A DNA stretch of 18,295 bases, taken from assembly GCA_045617525.1 (NCBI GenBank), contig JAZLIT010000223.1, positions 1-18,295 of the forward strand. Reading direction: 5' to 3'. This document shows positions 1 through 7,512 of the stretch, in pieces. A program made the translations under genes and the position numbers. This stretch comes from JAZLIT01 sp045617525. Lineage in GTDB: Bacteria > Bacillota > Bacilli > Bacillales_A > Planococcaceae. Position 1 is the stretch's first letter; every line of letters starts with the position of its first letter. The notes beneath the pieces are model-generated. The model had not been told where the DNA came from. It searched no databases and worked only from the letters and a program-made list of their open reading frames with translations.

Positions 1-683
1 CGTGCTAGATCCTTCATATTATTATCTTTACTTAAATGAGATAAGTAAATTTGCGTTTGCTTTTCGGCAACGACTTCACTCATCGCAACAGCTGCATCTT
101 CATTTGATACGTGGCCAACATCTGATAAAATACGTCGCTTAACACTCCATGGATAGCGACCCATTTGAAGCATCCCTACATCGTGATTGCTTTCAAATAC
201 ATACGAATCCGCGGCGCTAATATGGCCCTTCATTCGATCGCTTACATAGCCTGTGTCTGTAATAACCACTAGCTTGCGTCCATTTTCATGAAATGTATAA
301 AACATTGGATCCGCTGCATCATGTGAAACAGCAAACGAGCCAATATCAATACTACCAAATGTTTTTACAGTTTCCATATCAAATTGGAAACGTAAATCAG
401 TAGGAATCGTCCCAACTAGCCCGTCCATCGCATCCCACGTTTTCTTATTCGCATACACTGGTACCTTGTATTTACGCGCAATAACGCCCAGACCTTTAAT
501 ATGATCGCTATGCTCATGCGTCACTAAAATTCCTGTAAGCTTCTTCATATCACGATCAATTTGAGCAAATAACTGCTCCATTTTTTTGCCGCTTAAACCG
601 ACATCCACTAAAAAAGCATGTTCTTCATTTTCTACATATATGGCATTGCCAGAGCTTCCACTGGCCAAGACACTAACTCGCAT
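1..683 (-). CDS. walJ: WalJ/YycJ metallo-beta-lactamase-fold hydrolase (partial, 3' end missing)
   Basis: This is a cytoplasmic metallo-beta-lactamase-fold protein, last gene of the walRK operon. 227 codons are visible; the C-terminus (about 35-40 residues by comparison with the family) lies beyond the left edge. The start reads MRVSVLASGSSGN, typical of YycJ. The metal-binding motif THEHSDH is at residues 55-61 (H56, H58, D60, H61), with further ligand-like residues at SHDAADP (120-126), D143 and the LSHLS segment near 214. The ATG at 681-683 is preceded by an ATAAGGGG ribosome site that overlaps the walI stop codon, so translation is probably coupled; the gap to walI is 13 bp. In Bacillus and relatives this protein has been linked to coordination of cell wall and DNA replication and to nuclease-like activity; its substrate cannot be read from the sequence. 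Confidence 0.95.
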   Translation of the reverse strand, partial: MRVSVLASGSSGNAIYVENEEHAFLVDVGLSGKKMEQLFAQIDRDMKKLTGILVTHEHSDHIKGLGVIARKYKVPVYANKKTWDAMDGLVGTIPTDLRFQFDMETVKTFGSIDIGSFAVSHDAADPMFYTFHENGRKLVVITDTGYVSDRMKGHISAADSYVFESNHDVGMLQMGRYPWSVKRRILSDVGHVSNEDAAVAMSEVVAEKQTQIYLSHLSKDNNMKDLA

Positions 684-696
684 TAAAAAAAACCCC

Positions 697-1512
697 TTAT
701 TCCTCTTCTTCCATTTCCATCGAACTTAACTGAATATCAATCACTTTTCCTTCAACGGCGTTTACAAAATACTCTTCATTTTCACCGTCTTCTGTTCGAA
801 TACGTACTTCCCATGTCGGTGCAAAAACCTGTATTTTTGTTAACTGAACAAGAGTTGAGTAACCTAAACTCATACTTGTAACGTGTGAATTTGAATTCAA
901 TAAGTTTTTTAAATAGAGCGCTCGAATAACTTGAATTGGCGAGAAGGCAATCTCTTCCTGTTCAAACTCCTCTGTTTTTTCAAGCATTGTTTGCTCGTAT
1001 TTATATACATCTTCATCTTCATTCCAATAAATCTTAACAAATCCACTGGCATTATAGTAGAGTGTTCGATCATTAATCCGTTGGAAAAAAAGTGCATACC
1101 GATTTTCTTCGTTTACTTCCCACAATACATATTTATCGCTTTCTTCCACATAATAATTCATAAAGTCTACTAAGGCTTGATCTTGAATATCAGGCAGCTC
1201 TATAGGCGTATTGAATGTTGCTTTTATTAAATGATGATCCTCGATATCAATATCCATTAAACTATTTTTAGGAAAGTCCGTTTCATTAAACCGACGAACC
1301 TTACCTGAAATATAAGATACATTTTCAATCGTATTTGGTAGCTCTATATACGTTATATTATCATCTTTCAGCTCTGCCTCAATTGTCTTTTCACCTAATA
1401 CTCCAACTTCCTGGCCTTGTGTATAAACACCTACATACTGTGTATACAAAAACACATTTAAAATTAAGAACACAAAAATGAAAATAGATTTTGATTTACT
1501 CCAATCCATCAT
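697..1512 (-). CDS. walI: WalI (YycI), membrane regulator of WalK
   Basis: This is a single-pass membrane protein of 270-271 aa. With WalH it controls the activity of the sensor kinase WalK through transmembrane contacts. A short positively charged N-terminus (MDWSKSKS) is followed by one hydrophobic helix at about residues 9-27 and an extracytoplasmic domain rich in acidic residues. Two ATG codons are adjacent (1512 and 1509). The ribosome site AGGGGG at about 1518-1523 leaves 5 bp to the first and 8 bp to the second, and family members begin MDWSK, so the second (1509) is the more likely start. The gene overlaps the end of walH by about 17 bp, as expected for a tightly coupled operon. Identification rests on position, the MDWSK start and topology. 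Confidence 0.93.
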   Translation of the reverse strand: MMDWSKSKSIFIFVFLILNVFLYTQYVGVYTQGQEVGVLGEKTIEAELKDDNITYIELPNTIENVSYISGKVRRFNETDFPKNSLMDIDIEDHHLIKATFNTPIELPDIQDQALVDFMNYYVEESDKYVLWEVNEENRYALFFQRINDRTLYYNASGFVKIYWNEDEDVYKYEQTMLEKTEEFEQEEIAFSPIQVIRALYLKNLLNSNSHVTSMSLGYSTLVQLTKIQVFAPTWEVRIRTEDGENEEYFVNAVEGKVIDIQLSSMEMEEEE

Positions 1513-2821
1513 TCATTCCCCCTAGCTTACTCAGGTCAATGCGGTCCCAACCTGTTTCGGTAATCACAAACCAACTTGGACTCATTTCAAATACACGTAA
1601 ATCTGAACTTTGCTGTAAATAATAGCCCAATATTAGATCATTCACATCCGCAAAATCATATTGCCTACTTTCTACGAGATGGTTCATAACTACTTCACCA
1701 GATGGTAGTTCCTTAATTTCCATCTCACCCACCTCAAGGACATAATAAGGTCGACGATATTTATATATCTGCTTATCACCCCAAGTTGTCGTTAATTTCG
1801 TAATTGTTTCGGCACTAAACACGGGAAAACCTTGATAGTAAAATCGGTATTCAACAATATGCTGATCTTTATTGATAGTAGAAATTCGAAAATCTGAATT
1901 AAAACCACCATGATCATTAATAAAATTAAAGCTGTCTTTTACAAGATTACTTGGTAGTATTTCCGCAAATCCTTCAGAAGCAGGGTAAACATAATTGAGA
2001 ATTTTACTCCTAGTATCTACTGTCATAAAGCTCATACTATCCATATACTTTTCAGAAGTAGGACTTCCCTCTGTTTTCATAACGATACCTGGATCCTCGA
2101 ATAGAACCTCTTTAAATTGATCCGTCGATAGCTCATCGACATAATACATATATTTTACTGATTCAATCTGATTTTTCGTTGAATAAATTGATAGTTGATT
2201 TTCAACCAAATACTCCATATACTCCGAAGAACTATTAATTGGCTCCACTAAGGCATCCTTAAATACGTTTTCATTTTGCGCTTCGATTGAAGTGCGATAA
2301 AGTGTATGGTTTTTTGTATTTAATAGTAATATATTTAATTTACGATCTTTTGCAAGGTCATTCCAATCAATAATTAAACGATCAAACGATATTTGAGGAA
2401 GTTCTTGATTTTCAAATGATAGAATTTCCATAAATACATGTAATGGTACTTCCCCATCAAAAAATAACATCATTCGATTATTAATTTGCATTAGCTCATT
2501 TATCTTTTCTATCGATAAACTATTATTAAGAAGCGTTAAATCGGTAGCCTTCCAATTAGCCAAATGCTCATACACTTCATCTATATATGAAACTGAAACT
2601 GTACCTCTAAACTCATCATTATTACGGAAAAGTACACGATATGGTTTCATTACATCCTGAACACTCTTTTGTGGGCCAATGGAAACTTCTTCAGCAGGTG
2701 TATTATTGATAAATTGATGATTAGGCTTATAATTCCAAATCATAATAGTTAACAACAGGCTTAATATGACCAGTGAAAATAAAAGAAATGATTTAATTGG
2801 TTCAATAAACTTCACTCCCAA
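1496..2821 (-). CDS. walH: WalH (YycH), membrane regulator of WalK
   Basis: This 441-aa protein has one N-terminal transmembrane helix (about residues 10-29) and a large extracytoplasmic domain. The family partner WalI has the same layout, and the two form a membrane complex that modulates the WalK kinase: a restraint on activity in Bacillus subtilis, reported as activating in Staphylococcus aureus. Which sign applies here cannot be seen. The length is close to that of Bacillus YycH (about 450 aa). The start codon lies inside the walK reading frame (10 bp overlap with the walK stop), and the end overlaps walI by about 17 bp, so walK, walH and walI are likely translated as a coupled set. No catalytic motif is visible. 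Confidence 0.93.
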   Translation of the reverse strand: MGVKFIEPIKSFLLFSLVILSLLLTIMIWNYKPNHQFINNTPAEEVSIGPQKSVQDVMKPYRVLFRNNDEFRGTVSVSYIDEVYEHLANWKATDLTLLNNSLSIEKINELMQINNRMMLFFDGEVPLHVFMEILSFENQELPQISFDRLIIDWNDLAKDRKLNILLLNTKNHTLYRTSIEAQNENVFKDALVEPINSSSEYMEYLVENQLSIYSTKNQIESVKYMYYVDELSTDQFKEVLFEDPGIVMKTEGSPTSEKYMDSMSFMTVDTRSKILNYVYPASEGFAEILPSNLVKDSFNFINDHGGFNSDFRISTINKDQHIVEYRFYYQGFPVFSAETITKLTTTWGDKQIYKYRRPYYVLEVGEMEIKELPSGEVVMNHLVESRQYDFADVNDLILGYYLQQSSDLRVFEMSPSWFVITETGWDRIDLSKLGGMNDGLE

Positions 2822-4647
2822 TCACCTTCTTCTAGTTCATTAAACGGTAACGTAAAGAATACCGTTGTCCCTACACCTTCTTCACTTTCAGCCCAAATCT
2901 TCCCGCCATGTGCAGCAATCATCTCATGCGCTATCGCTAATCCTAAACCGGTTCCACCCATCGAACGCGCACGGGCACGGTCTACACGATAAAAACGATC
3001 AAAAATACGTATTAGATTTTCTTTTGGAATACCCATACCATCATCTGAAATCATTACCTTTAGCATATCCCCGCTTACTGTAAAGCCAAATCGAACATTT
3101 CCTCCATCTGGAGAATACTTAATTGCATTCGAAATAATATTATCGATTACTTGTGTTAACTTATCTGTATCCACTTCAACAAAATAGCTACGCTCAGGCA
3201 ATAATCGTTCAAATTGTACATTTTGCGATTTCGACATTTCAAAACGATCAATAATGCGCGCAAAGAACTTATTAAATTCAACTAGTTCAAAATTCAACTC
3301 ATATTCTTGGCTGTCCATTTTAGAAAGCTGTAACAGATCATTTACAAGGCGAATCATACGCTCTGTTTCAGTCTGCGTTACATTTAAAAATGTTGGCGCA
3401 ATCGTTTCATCTTTCCATGCCCCATCTGCTAACGCCTCTAAATAACTACTCATTGTTGTTAATGGTGTACGTAATTCATGTGACACATTGGCCACGAAAT
3501 CTCTTCGTTCCATATCAATTTTTTCTTGCTCAGTAATATCATGTAATACGGTGATTAAACCATTCACAAAGCCCGTTTCCTTTTGAATAACAGAGAAATT
3601 TGCACGTAAAATAAACGGTTCTTCTTGCGTGCTAAAGTTTAAGTTAACTGCATCTTTCATATGAATTAAATCCTCAAAGCTATACTCCTGATCTAAGCCA
3701 AGTACAGAGGAAATCGGTCTATTTAACGTTGTTTCACGTGTAACATGTAACAGTCGAAGCGCTGGGTCATTAATTAAAATGACCTTCCCTTTACGATCTG
3801 TTGCTATTACGCCATCTGTCATATTACTTAATACAGATGCCAGCTTACGACGTTCACCTTCAGTAGTTGATTGTGATTCTTGTAAACGATTTGTTAAATG
3901 ATTGAAGGCAATTGCTAACTGGCCAATTTCATCCGTTCCATACACACGTACCTTACGTGAGAAATTACCTTTTGCCATGGCCTGCGCCTGCTTACGCATA
4001 TCTGAAATAGGACGTGTAATTGTCCTCGCCACTAAAATACCTAAAATTATTGTGATTAATAGTGCTAGTGCAGTTCCCCCTGCAAATATTCGATTAATAT
4101 CCGCCATTTGCTCAAATACTTGTTCGATATTCGATTCAATATATATGGCTCCAATAACTTCACCATTTGGACCAACAGTATCTAAGATTGGCGTAGCCAA
4201 TACCCAGACACGCTTCCCTGTTTTTTTATCAATATATATAGTGTCTAATAAATTGCCTCCGGAGATTGCTCGGCGCACAATGTCTTCTGTTGCCTTTTGA
4301 CCAATGAGAGACTGCTGATCATTTTCTGAGGTTGCTAAAATTCTGCTCCTACTATCTAATACACGAATATCAATTGTGTCATTTATGGAAAACTCTCGTA
4401 GAATTATACTTAGACCTACTTCTTGCGACGGACTAGAATCATCTCTCTCCTTAAGTAGCTCTTCGCGAATGCTATATTGAACAAGCTCAATTCGCTGAAA
4501 TATCGATTCTTCGAAAGCCGTTTTTAAGTTGTCTTCAAGCTGCCTCGAAAAATAAAGCCCAATAATTTGCAGGGCAATAATAATGAGCAGCACATAAATT
4601 AACACAAGCTTTACATGAATCGATTTAAAAAAGCTAACTTTTTGCAT
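2812..4647 (-). CDS. walK: WalK (YycG) sensor histidine kinase
   Basis: This is the essential cell-wall sensor kinase, which phosphorylates WalR. The 611-aa length matches Bacillus WalK. Domains in order: transmembrane helix 1 (about 12-32); an extracytoplasmic Cache/PAS-like sensor domain (about 33-185); transmembrane helix 2 (about 188-208); HAMP linker (209-261); cytoplasmic PAS domain (about 265-372); HisKA dimerisation domain with the H-box VSHELRTPL and phospho-acceptor H390; and the ATPase domain with N-box NIISNAIKYS (503-512), G1 box DDGMGI (535-540) and G2 box GGTGLGL (564-570). All catalytic boxes look intact. It begins 6 bp after the walR stop and ends overlapping walH, whose product together with WalI regulates it. 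The signal is thought to reflect lipid II or cell-wall turnover. Confidence 0.98.
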   Translation of the reverse strand: MQKVSFFKSIHVKLVLIYVLLIIIALQIIGLYFSRQLEDNLKTAFEESIFQRIELVQYSIREELLKERDDSSPSQEVGLSIILREFSINDTIDIRVLDSRSRILATSENDQQSLIGQKATEDIVRRAISGGNLLDTIYIDKKTGKRVWVLATPILDTVGPNGEVIGAIYIESNIEQVFEQMADINRIFAGGTALALLITIILGILVARTITRPISDMRKQAQAMAKGNFSRKVRVYGTDEIGQLAIAFNHLTNRLQESQSTTEGERRKLASVLSNMTDGVIATDRKGKVILINDPALRLLHVTRETTLNRPISSVLGLDQEYSFEDLIHMKDAVNLNFSTQEEPFILRANFSVIQKETGFVNGLITVLHDITEQEKIDMERRDFVANVSHELRTPLTTMSSYLEALADGAWKDETIAPTFLNVTQTETERMIRLVNDLLQLSKMDSQEYELNFELVEFNKFFARIIDRFEMSKSQNVQFERLLPERSYFVEVDTDKLTQVIDNIISNAIKYSPDGGNVRFGFTVSGDMLKVMISDDGMGIPKENLIRIFDRFYRVDRARARSMGGTGLGLAIAHEMIAAHGGKIWAESEEGVGTTVFFTLPFNELEEGDWE

Positions 4648-4653
4648 TTGTCT

Positions 4654-5364
4654 CTACTCCTGCTCAGGACTTCTTAAGTAATAGCCAACGCCTCGACGTG
4701 TAACAATCCATGTTGGATGACTCGCATTGTCCTCTATTTTCTCTCGTAATCGACGAATTGTCACATCAACTGTACGTACATCCCCAAAATAATCATAGCC
4801 CCATACTGTTTGTAATAGATGCTCTCTAGTCATAACTTGACCCACATGTTTTGCTAAATAATGAAGTAATTCAAACTCACGATGTGTTAATTCAATCGCC
4901 TCTTCTCGTTTTAATACGAGATAAGCATCTGGCTGAATTGTTAACGCACCTACTTGAATATCATTCGTTTCTTGCTCAGCTTCCTCAACTTGTGCTGCGA
5001 CATTTAGACGTCGCATATTTGCTTTAACACGAGCAATTAATTCACGCGTACTAAATGGCTTTGTCACATAATCATCAGCACCCATTTCAAGTCCTAACAC
5101 CTTATCAATTTCAGAGCCTTTCGCCGTTAACATAATAATCGGAAAATTGTATTTCTTTCGTATCTCCCTACAAACTTCCATACCATCTCTTTTCGGTAGC
5201 ATTATATCTAAAAGCATTAAATCTGGTTGTTCTTCTTCTACTTTTTCTAAAGCCTCGTCACCGTCATAAGCACAAATAACACGATAGCCTTCTTTTACTA
5301 AATTAAATTGTAATATATCTGCGATTGGTTTTTCATCGTCTACAACTAAAATTGTTTTATTCAT
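4654..5364 (-). CDS. walR: WalR (YycF) response regulator, OmpR family
   Basis: WalR is the essential DNA-binding response regulator that adjusts autolysin and cell-wall genes to growth. The 236-aa protein has a receiver domain (about 1-118) with acidic pocket D9/D10, phospho-acceptor D53 (LLDIMLP), T80 and K102, and a C-terminal OmpR/PhoB winged helix (about 133-232) including the recognition-helix region VRTVDVTIRRLREK. Threonine 101, just before K102, corresponds to the residue reported as a PrkC kinase target in Bacillus subtilis WalR, which would tie growth-phase signalling to this regulator. The start is set by AAAGGAAG about 8-10 bp upstream. It is the first gene of the walRKHIJ operon, with walK 6 bp downstream. 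Confidence 0.98.
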   Translation of the reverse strand: MNKTILVVDDEKPIADILQFNLVKEGYRVICAYDGDEALEKVEEEQPDLMLLDIMLPKRDGMEVCREIRKKYNFPIIMLTAKGSEIDKVLGLEMGADDYVTKPFSTRELIARVKANMRRLNVAAQVEEAEQETNDIQVGALTIQPDAYLVLKREEAIELTHREFELLHYLAKHVGQVMTREHLLQTVWGYDYFGDVRTVDVTIRRLREKIEDNASHPTWIVTRRGVGYYLRSPEQE

Positions 5365-5400
5365 TTTCAGTACTTCCTTTCGCGCGAATTTAATTCCTTT

Positions 5401-5429
5401 TATATAATATTACTCTAACATGCTTTGAA
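5401..5429 (-). promoter_or_regulatory. Tentative sigma-A promoter of walR operon
   Basis: On the minus strand TTCAAA (5429-5424) and TATATA (5406-5401) are 17 bp apart, about 37 bp before the walR start codon. Both boxes are imperfect in a very AT-rich stretch, so this is only the best local candidate. The transcript would have a leader of about 30 nt. Confidence 0.35.
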
Positions 5430-5461
5430 ATTATCTGCACTAAACAGATGATTGAGTTCTT

Positions 5462-5477
5462 TATTTTCCGGGAAATA
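5462..5477. repeat. Near-palindrome upstream of walR
   Basis: TATTTTCC at 5462-5469 faces GGGAAATA at 5470-5477; seven of eight positions are complementary. It lies about 33 bp upstream of the candidate walR -35 box, a position where a dimeric regulator could bind. No regulator is recognised from the sequence. Confidence 0.4.
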
Positions 5478-5502
5478 TCGCAACTTAATAGTTAGATAAA
5501 TA

Positions 5503-5529
5503 CAACTCGCGCTAATTAAGCGCGAGTTG
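5503..5529. repeat. Perfect 11-bp GC-rich inverted repeat between the M23 peptidase and walR
   Basis: CAACTCGCGCT (5503-5513) and AGCGCGAGTTG (5519-5529) form a perfect 11-bp stem with a 5-nt loop AATTA. Neither side carries a proper T-tract, so it is not a classical terminator, although it could act as a back-up to the terminator at 5576-5608. It sits about 110 bp upstream of the tentative walR transcription start. Confidence 0.7.
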
Positions 5530-5539
5530 GTGGATTCTT

Positions 5540-5558
5540 CTATAAAATTCTTTTATAG
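5540..5558. repeat. AT-rich 8-bp inverted repeat
   Basis: CTATAAAA (5540-5547) and TTTTATAG (5551-5558) are perfect inverted copies with a 3-nt centre. Such short AT-rich repeats can arise by chance. It lies between the peptidase terminator and the GC-rich hairpin at 5503-5529. Confidence 0.4.
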
Positions 5559-5575
5559 TACTACTTTAAAATTCC

Positions 5576-5608
5576 AAAAAGCAGTCCGCCCAAGTAAGAA
5601 CGAACTGC
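5576..5608 (-). terminator. Rho-independent terminator of the M23 peptidase gene
   Basis: Read on the minus strand, GCAGTTCG pairs with CGGACTGC (8 bp with one G-U pair, arms 5601-5608 and 5581-5588, 12-nt loop) and is followed by five T. It starts about 10 bp after the stop codon at 5618. On the plus strand a T-run at 5613-5619 also follows the hairpin, so it might stop transcription in both directions. Confidence 0.8.
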
Positions 5609-5617
5609 ATGCTTTTT

Positions 5618-7090
5618 TTATTCAAGATACGCTAATGGATTTACATACGAACCGTTTTTATGAACTTCAAAGTGTAAGTGAACACCTGTTGAACGACCTG
5701 TTGAACCCATTACTCCAATTGCAGCACCTTTTGATACTACCTGTCCTACTTGAACTTTCATAGATGATAAATGTGCATAGACTGTTTCATATCCATTGTT
5801 ATGATTGATAATAATTTTATTACCATAGGTTCCATCACGCCCTACAAATGTAACTCTCCCATTATCCGAAGCTTTAATTGTATAATTTGATGGTTTAGCG
5901 ATATCAATACCTCGGTGGTATGCGCCCCAACGTGAACCCATTTTACTTGAAATATAGCCGCCACTTGCTGGCCAACCGAAACTTCCCGTACCGCGTGCTG
6001 GAATTATTTTTGTCCCAATATGTGTGATTTGATCTATTGGTTCTACTAAGATTTTTTCACTTATAACTGACATTCCACTATAAACACCGTTTAAATTTTC
6101 TAAGCGGTAATTTGCCTGTTTTTTACCCTCTACACCAGTTTGGATCACTTTTGTTTCACCCTTTGGTAGCGTGTTATCATCTTTTGAAACTTTTTCAAAA
6201 TCGATAACTTCATCTACTAACGTTTCATAAGCAACTACGACAGATATAAAAGGTTTTACAGCAGTAACATTTAGTTGTTGTCCAATTTTTAATATTGTAT
6301 CTTCAGTAATATCTGGATTAAGTACAAATAATTCTTCTAATTTCAAACCATGTTTATTTGCTATAGCACCCAATACGTCACCTGATTGTACTTCATAAAG
6401 TACTTTTTCAATTGAACCCGACGTTAATAACTCTAATGCATCCTCAACCGGTAAAATTTGATCCGGTAAAATCTTCGTTTCTGAACCTGAAACCTCTTCT
6501 TTTAATAACACTTCTAAAATTCGTGTTTCATTTAACGCTAATGGTGGTACGTCAGTACTATAGAGTTTTCTCTTTTTCAATTCGTCTAATTGCTCTTGAG
6601 TAACATATTGAAGTTTAATTTGATTCAAAACGTCCTCATAATCTATGGCATCTTTTAAGTATGCAACCGTTTCACCATTTACCGTTAAGGCATATGCTTG
6701 TGCTTCTACGGTAATTGTTTCATCTAATTTTTCTAGCGTTTCTGATTCATTTACTTCTGTTTTATAAACGAGCTCAGGTATTACTTTTATATGTGAGCTA
6801 GCATCGATGGATAATTCCTCGTACTGCATACTAGCTTCTTCTTCTTTTTTGGCTACAAGCTCATTAATTGTTTCTTCAGAGCTTACTGAACCCATATATT
6901 CATTACCTACGTATACGTGGTAAACTTGGTCAAAAGTTAATATATCTTCTTTAGCAAATGCTAAATTAAACGTCAAAGTTGTAATAATTAAGGCGGCCAT
7001 GGCAGCTTTTACAAATCTACCTTCTTGACGATTGAAAAGACTTTTATTTAACTTACTTAATTTGTCTTTTATACTCGTTTTCGAATCCAT
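5618..7090 (-). CDS. Membrane-anchored murein endopeptidase, LysM-G5-M23 (LytM-like)
   Basis: This is a probable cell-wall hydrolase that cuts peptidoglycan cross-links or stem peptides outside the membrane. The 490-aa protein has a basic N-terminus, a signal-anchor helix (about 28-46), a poorly conserved stretch to about 230, a LysM peptidoglycan-binding repeat (231-275), a G5 domain (283-361) and a C-terminal M23 peptidase domain (about 370-490). The zinc and active-site residues are present: H392 and D396 in HRGID, H440 in YAHL, and H471/H473 in HLHFE, so it should be active. An upstream in-frame ATG at 7123 exists, but a strong ribosome site GGAAGGAGC lies 6 bp before the ATG at 7090, so that start is chosen. 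Its place beside walR suggests possible WalR control. It has its own terminator and is transcribed alone. Confidence 0.93.
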   Translation of the reverse strand: MDSKTSIKDKLSKLNKSLFNRQEGRFVKAAMAALIITTLTFNLAFAKEDILTFDQVYHVYVGNEYMGSVSSEETINELVAKKEEEASMQYEELSIDASSHIKVIPELVYKTEVNESETLEKLDETITVEAQAYALTVNGETVAYLKDAIDYEDVLNQIKLQYVTQEQLDELKKRKLYSTDVPPLALNETRILEVLLKEEVSGSETKILPDQILPVEDALELLTSGSIEKVLYEVQSGDVLGAIANKHGLKLEELFVLNPDITEDTILKIGQQLNVTAVKPFISVVVAYETLVDEVIDFEKVSKDDNTLPKGETKVIQTGVEGKKQANYRLENLNGVYSGMSVISEKILVEPIDQITHIGTKIIPARGTGSFGWPASGGYISSKMGSRWGAYHRGIDIAKPSNYTIKASDNGRVTFVGRDGTYGNKIIINHNNGYETVYAHLSSMKVQVGQVVSKGAAIGVMGSTGRSTGVHLHFEVHKNGSYVNPLAYLE

Positions 7091-7125
7091 TATAAAGCTC
7101 CTTCCAGCTATTCCTAGTTCCAAAA

Positions 7126-7190
7126 ATTATAGAATAATTTTTAATACACAAATTTTGCACTTCTATAATGTATCATAATCCGTATTCCAA
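7126..7190 (-). promoter_or_regulatory. Candidate promoter region of the M23 peptidase gene
   Basis: Two weak solutions are visible on the minus strand. TTGGAA (7190-7185) and TATAGA (7167-7162) are 17 bp apart. A perfect TATAAT (7131-7126) lies nearer the gene but has no good -35 box at the right spacing. I cannot choose between them. Confidence 0.35.
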
Positions 7191-7209
7191 ATGAACTATT
7201 TAGGCATTT

Positions 7210-7226
7210 TGTAATGCAACTGTATT
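7210..7226 (+). promoter_or_regulatory. WalR-box-like sequence upstream of the M23 peptidase
   Basis: TGTAAT-GCAAC-TGTATT matches the published WalR consensus TGTWAH-N5-TGTWAH at 11 of 12 defined positions. It lies 120-136 bp upstream of the peptidase start codon, just upstream of the candidate -35 box at 7185-7190. It is on the strand opposite to the gene, and one mismatch in AT-rich DNA could arise by chance. Confidence 0.35.
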
Positions 7227-7452
7227 ATTTCTCTCTTTTTTGTTACAAATCACCTTTTTTTATCTTCCACTCTCCTTTAATATAAATTTCACTTTTATAC
7301 ATTCATATTCAAAAAAAGTTGTTTTTATACTATTAATTTTCCATTACTAGTATTAGTAACAAAAATTTAACTCTTATTTCAGTGTGTATTTTCTCATTTT
7401 TTTATTTTAAAAGTAAACTTTAATAGTATTTATTTTTCTAATACCGAGTAAT

Positions 7453-7501
7453 AAAAAAGGGATGACTCAGTAGATTTTTTAACCTACGAGACATCCCTTT
7501 T
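7453..7501 (-). terminator. Rho-independent terminator of purA
   Basis: On the minus strand AAAAGGGATG (arm 7492-7501) pairs with CATCCCTTTT (arm 7455-7464). The inner part CTCGTAG/CTACTGAG pairs further with one bulge, and a T-rich run follows. It begins about 12 bp after the purA stop codon. Confidence 0.88.
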
Positions 7502-7512
7502 CTATTGTTCTA

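Larger units (their letters stand above)
7124..7452. other. AT-rich non-coding region between purA and the M23 peptidase
   Basis: About 330 bp with no open reading frame of note on either strand and very high AT content. It contains the peptidase promoter candidates and the WalR-like box near its left end, plus a small inverted repeat (TTACTA at 7344-7349 and TAGTAA at 7354-7359, 4-nt loop). A ribosome-site-like AAAGGAGAG on the minus strand near 7270-7280 is not followed by a usable start codon, so no gene is called. Confidence 0.7.

Noticed and set aside
3902..4300. 132-aa plus-strand reading frame opposite walK
   Set aside because: It is antisense to the well-supported HAMP and sensor domains of walK, with no recognised domain.
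7091..7123. Upstream ATG giving the M23 peptidase 11 more residues (MELGIAGRSFI)
   Set aside because: The extra stretch contains the strong ribosome site GGAAGGAGC, which is well spaced for the ATG at 7090.
7255..7290. Possible small gene after AAAGGAGAG on the minus strand upstream of the peptidase
   Set aside because: No ATG, GTG or TTG at proper spacing, and the frame closes after a few codons.
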